From: Flavobacteriales bacterium
GTDB lineage: Bacteria > Bacteroidota > Bacteroidia > Flavobacteriales_F > PHOS-HE28
Reading direction: 5' to 3'
Assembly: GCA_016703105.1 (NCBI GenBank)
Contig: JADJCS010000008.1
Span: forward strand, 62,001 to 126,000
Length of the DNA stretch: 64,000 nt
The notes below the pieces were generated by a model that did not search any database, had not been told where the DNA came from, and saw only the letters and a list, made by a program, of their open reading frames with translations. Below, one piece after another: positions 10,084 to 18,407 of this stretch. Position 1 is the stretch's first letter, and the number at the start of each line of letters is the position of its first letter. The position numbers and the translations under genes are program-made.

Positions 10084-11265
10084 ATGATCGCCACCGCCTT
10101 CGACGTTTCCCGTGCCCGGGCGCTCACTCCGGGCTGCGAGCGTGTTGTTCACTTCAACAATGCCGGTTGCGGGCTCATGCCACAGCCTGTGCTCGATACC
10201 GTTCTGGAGCATACCCGGCTGGAGGCGATGATCGGTAGTTACGAAGCAGCTGCCCAGAAGGCCGATGCGCTGAACGCCGTGTACACGTCGTTCGCGAAGC
10301 TGCTGAACTGCCACGCGGACGAGATCGCCTTTGCCGATGGTTCCACGCAAGCATGGCACCGTGCCTTCCATGCCGTTCCGTTGAAGAAGGGTGATCGTGT
10401 GCTCACCGCGAACAACGAGTACAACAGCAACTGGCTTTCGCTGCTACGCCGTTGCGACCAGGTGGGCGCTTCGTTGGAAGTGGTTCAGAGCGATGGGAAC
10501 GGGATGCTCGATGTGCAGGCGTTGTCCAACATGCTGGACGACCGTGTGGCGCTCGTGGCGATCACCCAGATCACCAACAGCAACGGCATGGTGAACCCGG
10601 TGGCGGAGGTGGGTGCGGCATTGCGCGGATACCGTGCGCTCTACTTGCTGGACGCCTGCCAGGCCGTGGGTCAGATGCCCGTGGACGTGGAGCGGATCGG
10701 TTGCGATATGCTCAGCGGAGCGGGGCGCAAGTTCCTGCGCGGACCGCGCGGCACCGGTTTCCTCTACGTCCGCCGTTCGGCGCTCGATAAGTTGGAGCCC
10801 GTCTTCATCGATATCCATGCGGCGAAGTGGACCACTCGTGACACGTTCGAGTGGCGTAAGGACGCACGGCGCTTCGAGCAGTTGGAGTTCAACCAAGCCG
10901 ATAGGCTCGGCATGGGTGCCGCAGTGGATCACGCGCTCGGCTGGGGACTGGATGCCATCGAGGAGCGCATCCTCGCGCTTTCGATCCTGCTGCGGGAACG
11001 GTTGAACGAACTGCCCGGTGTGTTGGTGCGCGATCAAGGCACTCGACCGAGCGGCATCAACACCTTCACCATGGAGGGCAGGGACCTGAACGAGCTCTTG
11101 CTGAAGCTGAGATCACAAGGGGTCAACACGAGCGTCACCAACTTCGACTGGGCTTGGCTCGATCTCGGTGGGCGTGGGATCGACAGCATCATGCGTGCCT
11201 CGCTGCACTATTACAACACGGAGGAGGAAGTGGAGCGCTTCGTCGAAGCCATCGCAAAGTCATGA
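10084..11265 (+). CDS. Class V aminotransferase (PLP-dependent, cysteine desulfurase-like fold)
   Basis: The protein has 393 residues from the ATG at 10084. The family layout is clear: the N-terminal VHFNNAGCGLMPQPV, AFADGSTQAWHRAF, the PLP-ring Asp/Gln pair in YLLDACQAVGQMPVDV, and the Schiff-base Lys in MLSGAGRKFLRGPRGTGFLY. The C-terminal domain ends SIMRASLHYYNTEEEVERFV. It resembles the branch that contains isopenicillin-N-epimerase-like and EgtE-like enzymes rather than NifS/IscS, because no flexible catalytic Cys loop is evident. The substrate cannot be told from sequence. It is transcribed divergently from the E1 gene. Confidence 0.88.
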   Translation: MIATAFDVSRARALTPGCERVVHFNNAGCGLMPQPVLDTVLEHTRLEAMIGSYEAAAQKADALNAVYTSFAKLLNCHADEIAFADGSTQAWHRAFHAVPLKKGDRVLTANNEYNSNWLSLLRRCDQVGASLEVVQSDGNGMLDVQALSNMLDDRVALVAITQITNSNGMVNPVAEVGAALRGYRALYLLDACQAVGQMPVDVERIGCDMLSGAGRKFLRGPRGTGFLYVRRSALDKLEPVFIDIHAAKWTTRDTFEWRKDARRFEQLEFNQADRLGMGAAVDHALGWGLDAIEERILALSILLRERLNELPGVLVRDQGTRPSGINTFTMEGRDLNELLLKLRSQGVNTSVTNFDWAWLDLGGRGIDSIMRASLHYYNTEEEVERFVEAIAKS

Positions 11266-11525
11266 TCGGTATCCGTACTCGTGGGGCGGCGACGTGGGCG
11301 GGCGGGAAAAGCTCCGCCGCATCATCTTCGATTCCGACACGCGTGCAGGTCGGCGCTGCGCCTGGGGGTGGGGAGCCGCTTGGCGGAGGGTTCGCCCGCG
11401 TGGGGCGGGGGTGCGCAGGGGGATGCGCGGTGGGCGGCGGGCCAGAGCCGGGGGGCGCCGGGGGAGGCCCGCCAGGCGGGCGCGGGGGGGCCGGCTTCGC
11501 GGGTTGCGGGGGTGGCTTTGCGCCC
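11266..11525 (+). other. Extremely G-rich spacer with repeated G-runs
   Basis: This 260 bp gap between the aminotransferase and the EamA gene is far more GC-rich than its surroundings. Between about 11370 and 11515 it carries many runs of 3-7 G on the plus strand (for example gggggtgggg, tggggcggggg, ccggggggcgccggggg). It remains open in the EamA frame, but the translated Gly/Arg/Ala-rich stretch is unlike protein. The G-runs satisfy the simple pattern for intramolecular G-quadruplexes in DNA and in the mRNA leader. No terminator or promoter was recognised. Confidence 0.5.
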
Positions 11526-12467
11526 ATGTCAGCGGAGCCATCCCCAGAGCCATCGCGGTTGAAGGTCTATCTCGCCTTCGCGGCGATCTACATCATCTGG
11601 GGCAGCACGTATTACTTCATCCGCGAAGCGCTCGATGGATTCCCGCCTTTCATGCTCGGCGGCATTCGCTTCCTCGTCGCCGCCGTATTGTTGTTCGGCT
11701 GGTGCATGGCCACCGGTGTTCCCATCAACCCGGGTCGCGATCTGAAGAACGCAGCGATCACCGGCTTCCTGCTATGCCTCGTGGGCAACGGCGCCGTGGT
11801 GTGGGTGGAGCAGAGCATCGCGAGCAGCTTGGTGGCCATCGTCATCGCGGTGGCACCGCTCTCCTTCGTGGTCATGGACAAACCGCAATGGAAGGTGAAC
11901 TTCCGCAGTTGGAGCGTGATGCTCGGTGTGGTCTTCGGCTTCGCAGGCGTGCTCTTGCTTTTCAGCGACAAGATCGCCGTGCAATTGGAAGCCACGGAGG
12001 TTACGCCCGAGTTCAGCGCCATGTTCATCCTCTTGCTCGGTATCCTGGGTTGGCCAGCCGGATCCATCTACGCGAAGTACCATCCGGCTTCGATCCCCAA
12101 CATCGTCAACAGCGCGTGGCAGATGTTGATCGGTGGCCTATGCTTCGCGCTCGTCAGCGTCGGTCGTGGCGAACTGTCGGTGGTGGAGTGGTCCACGATC
12201 CCGATGAGCGCCTGGCTTTCGCTCGCGTACTTGATCGTCTTCGGTTCGCTCATCGGCTTCAGCGCATACGTGTGGTTGCTGCAAGTCCGGCCTGCGACAC
12301 AAGTGAGCACCTACGCGTACGTCAACCCGGTCGTGGCTGTCCTGCTCGGTGTCTTTCTGGGCAATGAGCAATTCGGCTGGCGCGAGCTCGCTGGTTTGCT
12401 GGTGATCCTCGGCGGTGTGCTCATGATCAACCTTGCGAAGTACCGGCAACTCACTCGCCGGGGTTGA
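11526..12467 (+). CDS. EamA/DMT-superfamily transporter
   Basis: The protein has 313 residues with ten predicted transmembrane helices in two EamA repeats, the usual drug/metabolite transporter size. The ATG at 11526 (MSAEPSPEPSRLKVYLAFAA) is chosen because the longer in-frame extension passes through the Gly-rich low-complexity spacer. Family hallmarks are IIWGSTYYFIREALDGFPP in helix 1, the end-of-repeat GFAGVLLLF, and STYAYVNPVVAVLLGVFLGNE near the end. It resembles YedA/RhaT-type permeases; the substrate is unknown. Confidence 0.88.
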   Translation: MSAEPSPEPSRLKVYLAFAAIYIIWGSTYYFIREALDGFPPFMLGGIRFLVAAVLLFGWCMATGVPINPGRDLKNAAITGFLLCLVGNGAVVWVEQSIASSLVAIVIAVAPLSFVVMDKPQWKVNFRSWSVMLGVVFGFAGVLLLFSDKIAVQLEATEVTPEFSAMFILLLGILGWPAGSIYAKYHPASIPNIVNSAWQMLIGGLCFALVSVGRGELSVVEWSTIPMSAWLSLAYLIVFGSLIGFSAYVWLLQVRPATQVSTYAYVNPVVAVLLGVFLGNEQFGWRELAGLLVILGGVLMINLAKYRQLTRRG

Positions 12468-12667
12468 GGCTGGCGATGCCCACTTGGGGCATTCGTGCCC
12501 CTTCCATGGTTGTCACTTCGTCGTTGATGGGAACGTACTTGTGCATATGGAACGCCCCAACCGGTCGAGATCTCCCACACGTGAGCAGCGGGAGCGCGTA
12601 AGATCGTGAACACCATCGGCCCGATGGTTGTCGATCCGCTCGCATCATCTCATTCGATACCGGCACT

Positions 12668-14558
12668 ATGCGACACTTCACCATTTTCTGCGCCTGCGTT
12701 GTGAGCTTCACACTGTGCGCCCAAACCGTGGAACTGGAAACCGTGCTCACTGGACTTGCGGATCCCGTTGACATCGCGCACTCCGGTGATGGTCGCATCT
12801 TCATCGTGGAACGAGCGGGTGTGATCAAGGTCCTGCAACCGAACGGACAATTGCTTGCCGCGCCCTTCCTGGACATCAGTGGTCCGGTGCACAGCGGTGG
12901 TGGTGAACAGGGCCTGCTCGGGCTGGCGTTCCATCCGCAGTACACCACGAATGGCTTCTTCTACGTGTTCTATTGCAGTGGCTCCGGCAATGGCGCGGTG
13001 CGCGTCTCCCGTTTTTCCGTTAGCGCCAATTCCAACGTTGCCAATGCGGCGAGCGAAGTGGTGTTGTGGGAACTTGCACAGCCTTACACGAACCACAAGG
13101 GTGGTGATATCGCCTTCGGACCTGATGGCTACCTCTATTTCGCTCCGGGCGATGGCGGTGACCAGAACGACCCCGGTAACCGCGCACAGAACATGTCCCT
13201 CGGTCATGGCAAGGTGCATCGCATCAACGTGAACGGAGCATTGCCATACACCATTCCTGCGAACAACCCTTTCGCCAACGCGAACAACACCGATACCCTG
13301 CGGACCATCTTCGCAAGCGGCCTGCGCAACCCGTTCCGATTCGGCTTCGATGTGGGCACGGGTGACCTGTGGATCGGTGACGTGGGACAGGGGGCGAAGG
13401 AGGAGGTGGATCGGATCGCCGCGGGTGTGCTATCAGGTCCCAACTTCGGCTGGCGCTGTCGCGAAGGCATTGTGGCGACTCCGGGCGTGAACCAGACGGG
13501 TTGTGGTGCTGCAGGCACCTATGTGGAACCGGTGATCGATCACGACCACGGCGGGGGTTATGGCTCCGTCAGCGGCGGTCGCGTGTATCGCGGTACGCGT
13601 TATCCCAACCTCGTGGGGCGCTATCTCTACACGGACTATTGCTACGGTGTCATCCACTCGTTGCGTCCCAACGGAAGCGGTGGTTGGATCAGCGAACTGC
13701 TCACCGCCACGGGCACCTTCGGCATCGCATGCATCGCGGAGGATGCCGCCAACGAACTCTATGTGGTCAACACCGAGAGCGGTGTGCTGTCACGCATCAT
13801 CGACGGCTCGGCTTCGGTGAGGCTTTCACCGCGCATGGCGTTGGAGGGGCCTTTCGTACAAGCATCGGGCTTGATGAACGATGGCTTGCGTGCCGCGGGT
13901 CTGGTGCCGCTCACCGAACCCTACACCACCTCTTTGGGGTTTTCCAAAGTAGCCAAGGGTGGGGGGAGAGGTGATCGCCGCTGCCGTCCTGACCACCACC
14001 GGCAACAACGCGGTGGTGGATTGGGTGCGGGTTGAGCTGCGCTCAGCTGCACAACCGTCCATGATAGCCGCCACCGCACAAGGCTTGTTGCAACGCGATG
14101 GGGATGTGGTGGCCGTGGATGGCACATCGCCCCTCACCTTCCGTGTGGGATCGGGTACCTATCACGTGGTGGTGCGACATCGCAACCACTTCGGTTGTAT
14201 GACCACCTCGGCGCTTGCGCTCACCAACACTGCGAGCGCGGTGGACTTCCGTGCAAGCACCACGCTGACGTACGGCTCCGGTGCGCGCAAGAGCATTGGC
14301 ACCGTGCAAGCACTATGGGCCGGCAATGCGCTGTTGGATGCATCGTTGCGTTACGTGGGTGCGAGCAATGATCGCGATCCCATCCTGGCGCGCATCGGCG
14401 GTGCTGTTCCAACGGCGAGCGCTACCGGTTATCACTTGGAGGATGTGAACCTCGACGGCACCGTGTTGTACGTGGGTGCGAACAACGATCGCGATCCGAT
14501 CCTGGTGAACATCGGAGGTAGCAACCCAACGGCGGTTCTTACGCAGCAGCTTCCTTAG
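12668..14558 (+). CDS. Secreted PQQ-dependent sugar dehydrogenase-like protein with dockerin-like tail, frameshifted
   Basis: The ATG at 12668 opens a signal peptide (MRHFTIFCACVVSFTLCAQ). Residues ~20-370 form the glucose/sorbosone dehydrogenase beta-propeller: VDIAHSGDGRIFIVERAGVI, GEQGLLGLAFHPQY, GGDIAFGPDGYLYFAPGDGGDQNDPGNRAQ split over blades, RNPFRFGFD and YLYTDYC. After ~residue 430 the frame is lost and resumes one base off. The G-run at ~13962 has one G too many, and removing it joins both halves. The tail (YVGASNDRDPILARIGG, then DVNLDGTVLYVGANNDRDPIL) repeats a D-x-N-x-D-G loop followed by NDRDPIL, resembling dockerin or EF-hand calcium loops. Such tails occur on surface proteins of related Flavobacteriales. 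Confidence 0.85.
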
Positions 14559-14649
14559 CCGTTCACTTCCGTTCCGCCATCACACTGCGGTCCAGGCCAT
14601 TTCTTGAAAGGCGCCCGGGAAGCAGAACGTCGGACCTGGAGCACGCTTC

Positions 14650-15441
14650 TCAGTGAAGCACCATCAAGGGCACATGGGTGTGCAGTGCCATGCGCTTGCT
14701 CTTGCTGCGATGCAACAGGCTTTTCCAGAACCCACGTTGGCGATGAACGGCCACGACCAATTGGATGCGTCCCTCGGCCGCCACTTCGTCGATGGTGGCC
14801 GCCACGCTATCCCCGAACGCGGTCACAAAGGACACGGGGACACCTTCCAGCTGGCCCTTCAATGTGCGCCGGTCAACGCCGCCGTCCAAGGCGATGATGT
14901 TGTTGCGCACATGCGCCACCACCACTTCGGCCTTCTTGCGTTTTGCGAACCGCTGCAAAGGGGCCAGTATGGTGCTGTCCATCGGGCCACCATCATGCGC
15001 CAGGATGATCCGCTTGATAGGGCCGGGCTCCCAAGAACCTGGCACGAGCACCACGGGATCTTCGACTTCACCACCACTTCCGTGGACACGCTGCCGAAGA
15101 GCGGGTTCCCCCAGCACCGTGGGCGCCCATGACCACCAGGTCGGCGCCTTGTTGATCCACCACATCGTTGAGCGCATAGGGCAACCAATGGGAGATGCCA
15201 GACGAGCGAAGGTGGCCGTCGCGGCCAACCCCTTGCACTTCCGCTCAAAACTGCGCAGGCCTTTGAGGGTCTGCTTGCGCGCGATCTCGGAGATGTTGGG
15301 CATCAAGGTGTCATCTATCCTGGGGTCGATGTAGGAATGCACCAAGGTGAATCGTGCTCGCGCACCGAAATGGGTGAGGGCGAAGCGCACTGCGTTCAAT
15401 GACGCATCACTGAAGTCCGTGGCAAGGAGGATGTGGGGCAT
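14650..15441 (-). CDS. Universal stress protein, tandem UspA domains, frameshifted in the middle
   Basis: From the ATG at 15441 the first Usp domain begins MPHILLATDFSDASLNAVRFA. The second begins PIKRIILAHDGGPMDSTILAPL and ends with a C-terminal Ser/Arg-rich loop and HVPLMVLH. Between residues ~80 and 130 the displayed frame turns to nonsense. The expected Usp sequence lies in the other frames (ALNDVVDQQGADLVVMGAH, then GSVSTEVVVKSKIP) before the first frame resumes at VVLVPGSWEPG. Several single-base shifts are needed within about 150 bp. An ACTGAC-N4-GTCAGT palindrome sits 49 bp upstream, consistent with induction by the FNR-like regulator of this region. Confidence 0.85.
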   Translation of the reverse strand: MPHILLATDFSDASLNAVRFALTHFGARARFTLVHSYIDPRIDDTLMPNISEIARKQTLKGLRSFERKCKGLAATATFARLASPIGCPMRSTMWWINKAPTWWSWAPTVLGEPALRQRVHGSGGEVEDPVVLVPGSWEPGPIKRIILAHDGGPMDSTILAPLQRFAKRKKAEVVVAHVRNNIIALDGGVDRRTLKGQLEGVPVSFVTAFGDSVAATIDEVAAEGRIQLVVAVHRQRGFWKSLLHRSKSKRMALHTHVPLMVLH

Positions 15442-15489
15442 GGGGTGCGCGATATGTTGCCGAAGTTGGGTACACCGTGAGCTGAGCCG

Positions 15490-15505
15490 ACTGACGAAGG
15501 TCAGT
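15490..15505 (-). promoter_or_regulatory. CRP/FNR-type operator ACTGAC-GAAG-GTCAGT
   Basis: This is a perfect 6-bp inverted repeat around a 4-bp spacer, 49 bp upstream of the universal stress protein start at 15441. It matches the motif repeated before many low-oxygen genes in this window. The likely reader is the receiver-CRP/FNR protein encoded at 18488-19549. Confidence 0.65.
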
Positions 15506-15593
15506 TGGCATCGCTTTGGGCCACGAACAATGTACCGCGATGAAGGTGCTCGTGCACTCGCTCCGGGTCAACGATGCCCTTGTTCCATCGGCT

Positions 15594-16010
15594 TCAGACC
15601 TTCTTGAACAAGAGAGAAAGCTGTGCGAGCTGGCCCAGTTCGGATTTATTGTGCCGCGCGAAGGCGGACGCAATGGCCTGTGCCGTGCCGAATGTCAGCT
15701 CCCGCAGCGAAGCATCGAAGTGCGCCTTGTTCGCTTCATAGGTCGTCTTGAAGCGCGCGAACGCATCCTCGGGCGGCATGGCCTGGTCGTTGGCATCGTC
15801 GAAACTGAATTCGATGTAGTAGGCCGCATCGGTTCCCAGTTCATCGCGACTACCTTCCAAGGGAACCCAATCCTTGTTCACGAGTTCCTTCAGTTTCTCG
15901 GCTTCTGCCGGCTTTACCTGCCCATCGACGGCGGCGATGCTGTAGAACAGGTAGCCCAAGCCGGTGTATATCTCCTGATAGGTCTCGCTGGTGATCGTCT
16001 CTTCTTTCAT
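15594..16010 (-). CDS. TerB-like cytoplasmic protein
   Basis: The protein has 138 residues from the ATG at 16010 (MKEETITSETYQEIYTGLGY); an alternative in-frame start at 16034 adds eight residues. It is an all-helical acidic protein. The segment GYLFYSIAAVDGQVKPAEAEKLKELVNKDW is typical of the TerB (tellurite resistance / DjlA N-terminal) helical domain, where acidic residues after the first helix bind metal. The second half ends LSLLFKKV. A CTGAT-N4-GTCAG operator lies 52 bp upstream, placing it in the same putative regulon as the neighbouring stress genes. The biochemical role is unknown. Confidence 0.7.
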   Translation of the reverse strand: MKEETITSETYQEIYTGLGYLFYSIAAVDGQVKPAEAEKLKELVNKDWVPLEGSRDELGTDAAYYIEFSFDDANDQAMPPEDAFARFKTTYEANKAHFDASLRELTFGTAQAIASAFARHNKSELGQLAQLSLLFKKV

Positions 16011-16061
16011 GGCATGTCGAAATGGAACGTTCAATGCTACTGCTTGTGCGCATGTTCGCTA

Positions 16062-16075
16062 CTGATGCTCGTCAG
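16062..16075 (-). promoter_or_regulatory. CRP/FNR-type operator CTGAT-GCTC-GTCAG
   Basis: An inverted repeat with one T/C variation in the left arm lies 52 bp upstream of the TerB-like start at 16010. Spacer and distance match the other members of the TGAC-N4-GTCA set. Confidence 0.55.
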
Positions 16076-16112
16076 GTCGTAGCTGCGAACCTGGTTGATG
16101 ATCCACCGGTTC

Positions 16113-16553
16113 TCAGCGCTTCTCGTACCGTCCCGATCGCTCCAACAGGTCAAGGCGGAAGACGACCGGTTTCGCTCCCTGCCGATCGTGACCATGCGTA
16201 CCATGGGTGGGATCGGACGTTGCGCTGGTCATGAGCGGTGCCAATCGTTGCACCAGGAAGTCCACGGCATCACGGGCCGCGCTGCCATCCAGTTCCACGA
16301 ACCTCGCTTTCGCGATCACGCATTGCCAATGGGCCATGTCCTGCATGCGGTACACCTCCACGCACACGTTCGGGTTCTTGCGCATCATCCGTGTCTTGGT
16401 CCCATCCGTGGAATGACAGAAGAAGGAGGAACCATCATAGGCATAGGTCACCGGCACCACATAGGTCTCCCCATCCGCATGGCAACCGAGATGGCAGATG
16501 CACTCACTGCGGAGGACGGTCTCCATCTGTTCGTTGTTCAGTTCTGCGATCAT
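16113..16553 (-). CDS. Pyridoxamine 5'-phosphate oxidase-related flavin-binding protein
   Basis: The protein has 146 residues; ATG at 16553 (MIAELNNEQMETVLRSECIC). The split-barrel FMN-binding fold of the PNPOx-like family is recognisable: CHLGCHADGETYVVPVTYAYDG, FFCHSTDGTKTRMMRKNPNVCVEVYRM and WQCVIAKARFVEL. These small proteins (NimA/HugZ-like) bind FMN, F420 or haem, and many act in stress responses. The gene lies just downstream of hsp20 on the same strand, separated by a strong hairpin. The substrate is unknown. Confidence 0.82.
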   Translation of the reverse strand: MIAELNNEQMETVLRSECICHLGCHADGETYVVPVTYAYDGSSFFCHSTDGTKTRMMRKNPNVCVEVYRMQDMAHWQCVIAKARFVELDGSAARDAVDFLVQRLAPLMTSATSDPTHGTHGHDRQGAKPVVFRLDLLERSGRYEKR

Positions 16554-16597
16554 GTTGTGTTCGTTTTCGTTGGAACGGATATCCGGCTTGAACGACA

Positions 16598-16620
16598 GCG
16601 GGGCGCTGCACGCGCCCCGC
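16598..16620 (-). terminator. GC-rich hairpin between hsp20 and the PNPOx-like gene
   Basis: GCGGGGCGC and GCGCCCCGC form a perfect 9-bp stem around a 5-base loop. It sits after the hsp20 stop and before the next start. There is no U-tract on the transcribed strand, so it may act as an attenuator or an RNA-stability element rather than a strong intrinsic terminator. Confidence 0.45.
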
Positions 16621-16650
16621 CGTTGCCTCGATCGCCGTGGGCTGCTCCGC

Positions 16651-16988
16651 CTAGGCGATCCGGACTTCCTTGCCCTTCTTTTCGGGCAAGGCCTTTGTTT
16701 TTTGGATGGACAGCTTGAGCACTCCATCCACGAAGGAGGCTTGAGGTCGCCCTCCACGTTCACTTTCAACTCCTCCTTCTTGAAGCCCGGAACCGCCAGT
16801 TCGAGATCGAAGCTCTTGGTGTTGTCCTTGATGTTCACCGCAGGCAGGTTCGCGTTCCGGAAGAACGGGGTGTTGAAGAGCCGCGTTGGGAAACCCCAGT
16901 CGGCGTCCACGAAGTTGCTGGGGAAACCGAAGTTGTCATCATCCATCAACGATGGCAGCAGGGTGGAACGTTTGGTCGGTGTGGTCAT
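16651..16988 (-). pseudogene. Hsp20/alpha-crystallin small heat-shock protein with internal deletion
   Basis: The N-terminal half starts at the ATG at 16988 (MTTPTKRSTLLPSLMDDDNF) and enters the alpha-crystallin domain (LPAVNIKDNTKSFDLELAVPGFKKEELKV split over two strands, then NVEGDL). The end of the domain (ASFVDGVLKLSI, QKTKALPEKKGKEVRIA-stop at 16651) follows immediately but in another frame. The central ~40 residues of the crystallin domain are missing. Read straight through, the first frame runs on into the downstream PNPOx-like gene. Either the gene is decayed or about 120 bp was lost in assembly. Two weak ATGAT-N4-CTCAG motifs lie upstream (17050-17061, 17072-17083). Confidence 0.75.
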
Positions 16989-17172
16989 GGTATTCAGGTT
17001 TTTGGTTGGACCATGATGCAAACGAACAGCGTTCCACAAGTGCTAAGAATGATCCGGCTCAGCGTTGGGGATGATCTTTCTCAGTCGCAAAAGCAGGATG
17101 CCATTGTGTGGGCGCGCAAGCACGAGGAGAATCACAAGGTTCGTTCATCCGGATCGCCGATACACGAGCGAT

Positions 17173-17559
17173 CTATCCCGCTACGAGCGGGGACCGCGCC
17201 CGGGGTAGAAAGCACTTGTTCCCGTCACCCTCCTCCACATGCACGTTGAGGAACTCGATGGTCCCTTTCACGCCTGCCTCGCGCAGGATGCGCTTGACGA
17301 GGATGATGACGTCCGACCGTTCAGCGACCTTGATGTTCCGCATTCGCAGTACGATGATGCCGGTGGTGAGGCAGGAGTACTCCACGTTCATGTTCTGCTC
17401 CCTCGCAATGCGGGCGTTGACCTTGGGCCAGAGCGCGGCATCCAAGTCGCTGATCTGAACGGTGACCATCGCGTTCAAGGGTGTGCCGCCGGGTTCGTCC
17501 TGGGCACTTGTGCTCGCCGCGATGGGAAGGAGAAGGAGCGCAAGAAGGAGATGTCTCAT
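17173..17559 (-). CDS. Secreted protein, unknown function
   Basis: The protein has 128 residues with a clear signal peptide (MRHLLLALLLLPIAASTSAQ). The mature part is a mixed alpha/beta domain of ~100 residues with two Cys (EYSCLTTGIIVLRMRN and GNKCFLP). The strand-helix-strand order faintly recalls ferredoxin-like heavy-metal-associated domains, but there is no CxxC motif. It lies between hsp20 and a small basic protein on the same strand. I do not recognise the family. Confidence 0.6.
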   Translation of the reverse strand: MRHLLLALLLLPIAASTSAQDEPGGTPLNAMVTVQISDLDAALWPKVNARIAREQNMNVEYSCLTTGIIVLRMRNIKVAERSDVIILVKRILREAGVKGTIEFLNVHVEEGDGNKCFLPRARSPLVAG

Positions 17560-17610
17560 GGTCCGTTGTTGGTTGATCGGGTATCCGGTTTTCTAACAGG
17601 CGTCAAGGTC

Positions 17611-17760
17611 CTATTTCCGCTTCTTCTTTGTGGATCCCTCCACGATGGCGGTACGCTTGTGGGCCTTGGCTGCGGATACGCTCATGAACCTGCCGGTGAT
17701 AGCGCTTCGGCCGATGCCTGATGCCTTGCTTGATGCCGTCTTTGCTTTTGACCTGGCCAT
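17611..17760 (-). CDS. Small basic protein, 49 aa
   Basis: The ATG at 17760 opens a 49-codon frame, MARSKAKTASSKASGIGRSA, then ITGRFMSVSAAKAHKRTAIV and a Lys-rich end. The pattern R-x-A-x-T-G-R-F-[MV]-x4-A-x-x-H-x-x-T is recurrent at the C-termini of small bacterial proteins of unknown function. Almost a third of the residues are Lys or Arg, suggesting nucleic-acid binding or disorder. A TGAC-GTTG-ATCA element is 56 bp upstream, matching the local regulon spacing, which supports this being a real gene. Confidence 0.55.
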   Translation of the reverse strand: MARSKAKTASSKASGIGRSAITGRFMSVSAAKAHKRTAIVEGSTKKKRK

Positions 17761-17815
17761 GTGGTGCTGTTGTTTGTCAATGCTCAAGTGTAGCTCGGGA
17801 TCGACCCGTTGAAAA

Positions 17816-17827
17816 TGACGTTGATCA
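17816..17827 (-). promoter_or_regulatory. CRP/FNR-type operator TGAC-GTTG-ATCA
   Basis: An inverted repeat with one mismatch lies 56 bp upstream of the 49-residue basic protein. It has the same half-sites and 4-bp spacer as the other members of the set. Confidence 0.45.
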
Positions 17828-17885
17828 GCTCGAAGAGGAACACATGGAAACCCAGCACCTGGTGGTGGGTGTTATAGCCTCGGAT

Positions 17886-18344
17886 CTACTGGAAGTAGCG
17901 CTTCACCCACGCCACCATTTGGTTCGGTGTCATCCGGTCCGCGGTGACCAGGTCCACCTCCGTCGCCTTGAAACGCGGATCGTTCGCAAGGGCTTTCCCA
18001 AGTTCCTGCTTCACGTAGGCCGGTCCGAACACCACGATCCGATGGGCATTTCCTATTGCCTCGGTCACCTCTTCCAGATAGCGGCGCATCTCCTCGTCCA
18101 AGCTGCTTTGTTCCTGCTTCTCGGAATGTGACGGAACACCTCCGTGCAGACCACCGAGCTTTCTCTTCTTGATGCGCTTGTGCCTCTCCGCATCCATGGT
18201 CACGGTGCGGATCGCGGGTTCTTTACCGATCATGGGGATGATGATCGCCTGTTCCGTATCGATCCAGATACCAACACGGTTGCCGCGCGGATCATCTTGG
18301 GATCTCTTGGATGCAACTTGTGCATCTTGAATTCGGTTTGTCAT
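17886..18344 (-). CDS. Release-factor-like (baeRF/eRF1 C-terminal domain-like) protein
   Basis: The protein has 152 residues from the ATG at 18344 (MTNRIQDAQVASKRSQDDPR). After a polar N-terminus it shows a strand pattern VGIWIDTEQAIIIPMI. The C-terminal half, EEMRRYLEEVTEAIGNAHRIVVFGPAYVKQELGKAL and ATEVDLVTADRMTPNQMVAWVKRYF in consecutive segments, resembles the eRF1 domain 3 / Pelota-like fold of bacterial archaeo-eukaryotic release factor families. Such proteins are predicted ribosome-associated stress factors. A CTGAC-N4-GTCAG site lies 50 bp upstream. The assignment is by fold pattern only. Confidence 0.6.
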   Translation of the reverse strand: MTNRIQDAQVASKRSQDDPRGNRVGIWIDTEQAIIIPMIGKEPAIRTVTMDAERHKRIKKRKLGGLHGGVPSHSEKQEQSSLDEEMRRYLEEVTEAIGNAHRIVVFGPAYVKQELGKALANDPRFKATEVDLVTADRMTPNQMVAWVKRYFQ

Positions 18345-18393
18345 GATGAACGATCCAGTCAACAAATTGACGGACCTCGATCGAAGAAGGCGC

Positions 18394-18407
18394 TGACCGT
18401 TGTCAGA
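18394..18407 (-). promoter_or_regulatory. CRP/FNR-type operator CTGAC-CGTT-GTCAG
   Basis: A perfect 5-bp inverted repeat with a 4-bp spacer, 50 bp upstream of the release-factor-like gene start at 18344. It is one of the six perfect TGAC-N4-GTCA copies in the window. Confidence 0.65.

Noticed and set aside
12468..12667. Minus-strand frame ending HKYVPINDEVTTMEGARMPQVG between the EamA and sugar dehydrogenase genes
   Set aside because: The peptide looks protein-like, but it has no start or family match and its upstream part is antisense to the dehydrogenase gene. Not supported as a gene.
17050..17083. Two ATGAT-N4-CTCAG repeats upstream of hsp20 as regulon sites
   Set aside because: Both have CTCA instead of RTCA in the right arm, and the spacing to the start is larger. 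Mentioned only as weak resemblance.
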